DNA from: Pseudomonas sp. WS 5079
GTDB lineage: Bacteria; Pseudomonadota; Gammaproteobacteria; Pseudomonadales; Pseudomonadaceae
Reading direction: 5' to 3'
Assembly: GCF_012985465.1 (NCBI RefSeq)
Contig: NZ_JAAQWN010000001.1
Coordinates: 972,623 to 1,036,622 of the forward strand
Length of the DNA: 64,000 nucleotides
The position numbers were made by a program, and so were the translations under genes. The notes beneath the pieces were generated by a model, which had not been told where the DNA came from, did no database searches, and saw nothing but the letters and a program-made list of their open reading frames with translations. Positions 63,541-64,000 of this stretch are shown one piece after another. The first letter of the stretch is position 1; the number at the start of each line of letters is the position of its first letter.

Positions 63541-64000
63541 GGGTACATATCCGTTGCTGCGGTCATGGCCACTTAGGGTTCCGCCCTTACGGCGGGTCAC
63601 TTTCGAAAAGTGCGAAAGTAACCAAAGCGCTCTTGCCCCACCACTCGGTGCCTCGCCTAGGCTCGGCATGCCCGCAGTCAGGCATTGCTCCGTGGGCCCG
63701 CCGCGATCGGCCATCGTGGTTTGACGGGGCACCCAAGATCAAAAGCCAGATCAAAAGCAGAGCAACAGCAACAGTAGAACCAGAGCGCGAAGCTGCATTC
63801 CCCTGTAGGAGCTGGCTTGCCTGCGATGACGCCCGAAAGAACACATCAGAGTATCTGGTATTCATTCGTCATCGTTAACGACCATCGCAGGCAAGCCAGC
63901 TCCTACAGGGGTACGCGTACGCTTCGATGATCAGGTCGGCTGTCAGGCCGCCTCGCTTAGCTTGTGAAGGCGCCCCGTTAAACCACGCTGGCCGTTCCGA
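63541..64000. mobile_element. dispersed element, copy 3, partial and in variant form
   Basis: From GGGTACATATCCGTTGCTGC onward the sequence matches the right half of copies 1 and 2 in opposite orientation, including GGCGGGTCACTTTCGAAAAG, CCTAGGCTCGGCATGCCCGC, the central inverted REP pair (63806-63909) and CGCGTACGCTTCGATGATCA. Compared with those copies it lacks about 70-80 bp holding the internal CCGGCATCCATGCCGG-type palindrome (near 63715). The element runs off the window end. No transposase. Confidence 0.8.

Overview
The window looks like chromosomal DNA of a Pseudomonas, most likely from the P. fluorescens group. Supporting signs are the high GC content, abundant REP/REPIN palindromes built on the core TAGGAGC-GGCTTGCC, and protein sets typical of that group (SCO1/PCuAC, metE, NspC/carboxynorspermidine synthase, FecI/FecR/TonB receptor, Liv ABC transporter). 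No rRNA, tRNA, CRISPR, phage or transposase gene was found.

Layout. 0-2 kb: a small membrane protein, then the copper chaperones SCO1 and PCuAC, with ANR-box-like sites. 1.9-2.8 kb: a roughly 0.9 kb intergenic element with long terminal inverted repeats, followed by a cupin remnant. 3-8.4 kb: HIT and GNAT proteins, a lipoprotein, a hybrid histidine kinase divergent from a NarL-type regulator, and an ASCH-GNAT fusion whose natural start seems to be ATC. 8.4-18.2 kb: a TPM-domain protein, an RsbQ-like hydrolase overlapping a PAS histidine kinase, a fimbrial-like protein, two divergent L,D-transpeptidases, a creatininase-like protein, a GST, DUF924 and an acyltransferase-like membrane protein. 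18.2-18.9 kb: six exact 117-bp tandem REPIN units. 18.9-22.2 kb: metE and an astacin-like metalloprotease. 22.2-28.1 kb: a polyamine locus (LysR, FAD oxidase, PotF-type binding protein, NspC, carboxynorspermidine synthase). 28.3-29.4 kb: a second tandem array of 175/176-bp units. 29.6-33.6 kb: a FecI/FecR/TonB-receptor iron signalling unit under a Fur box. 33.7-35.7 kb: tandem small secreted proteins and a HAF-like protein. 35.8-39 kb: SotB-like MFS, bile-acid/Na symporter-like protein and AraC. 39-39.9 kb: second copy of the long element. 40-43.9 kb: LacI, MFS and amidase with two LacI-type operators. 43.9-51.7 kb: a probable catabolic operon (carbamoylase, ATC hydrolase, Liv ABC transporter, divergent LysR). 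51.8-52.8 kb: a small conserved protein and an Lrp regulator. 52.9-61.2 kb: a tyrosinase gene, a protein of unknown family, a monoheme cytochrome c-like protein and a His/Met-rich secreted protein, then a two-component system. 61.4-63.5 kb: iron-uptake accessory genes DUF3649-PepSY-DUF3325. 63.5-64 kb: a third, partial copy of the long element in a variant form.

The most interesting candidates for an undescribed system are the tyrosinase cluster (52.9-59.0 kb, with the two-component system behind it) and the hydrolase/PAS-kinase pair at 9.7-11.7 kb. The repeat content is also notable: two precise tandem REPIN arrays and a dispersed element of about 780 bp without any transposase. All functions are inferred from sequence patterns read by eye; no database search was run.
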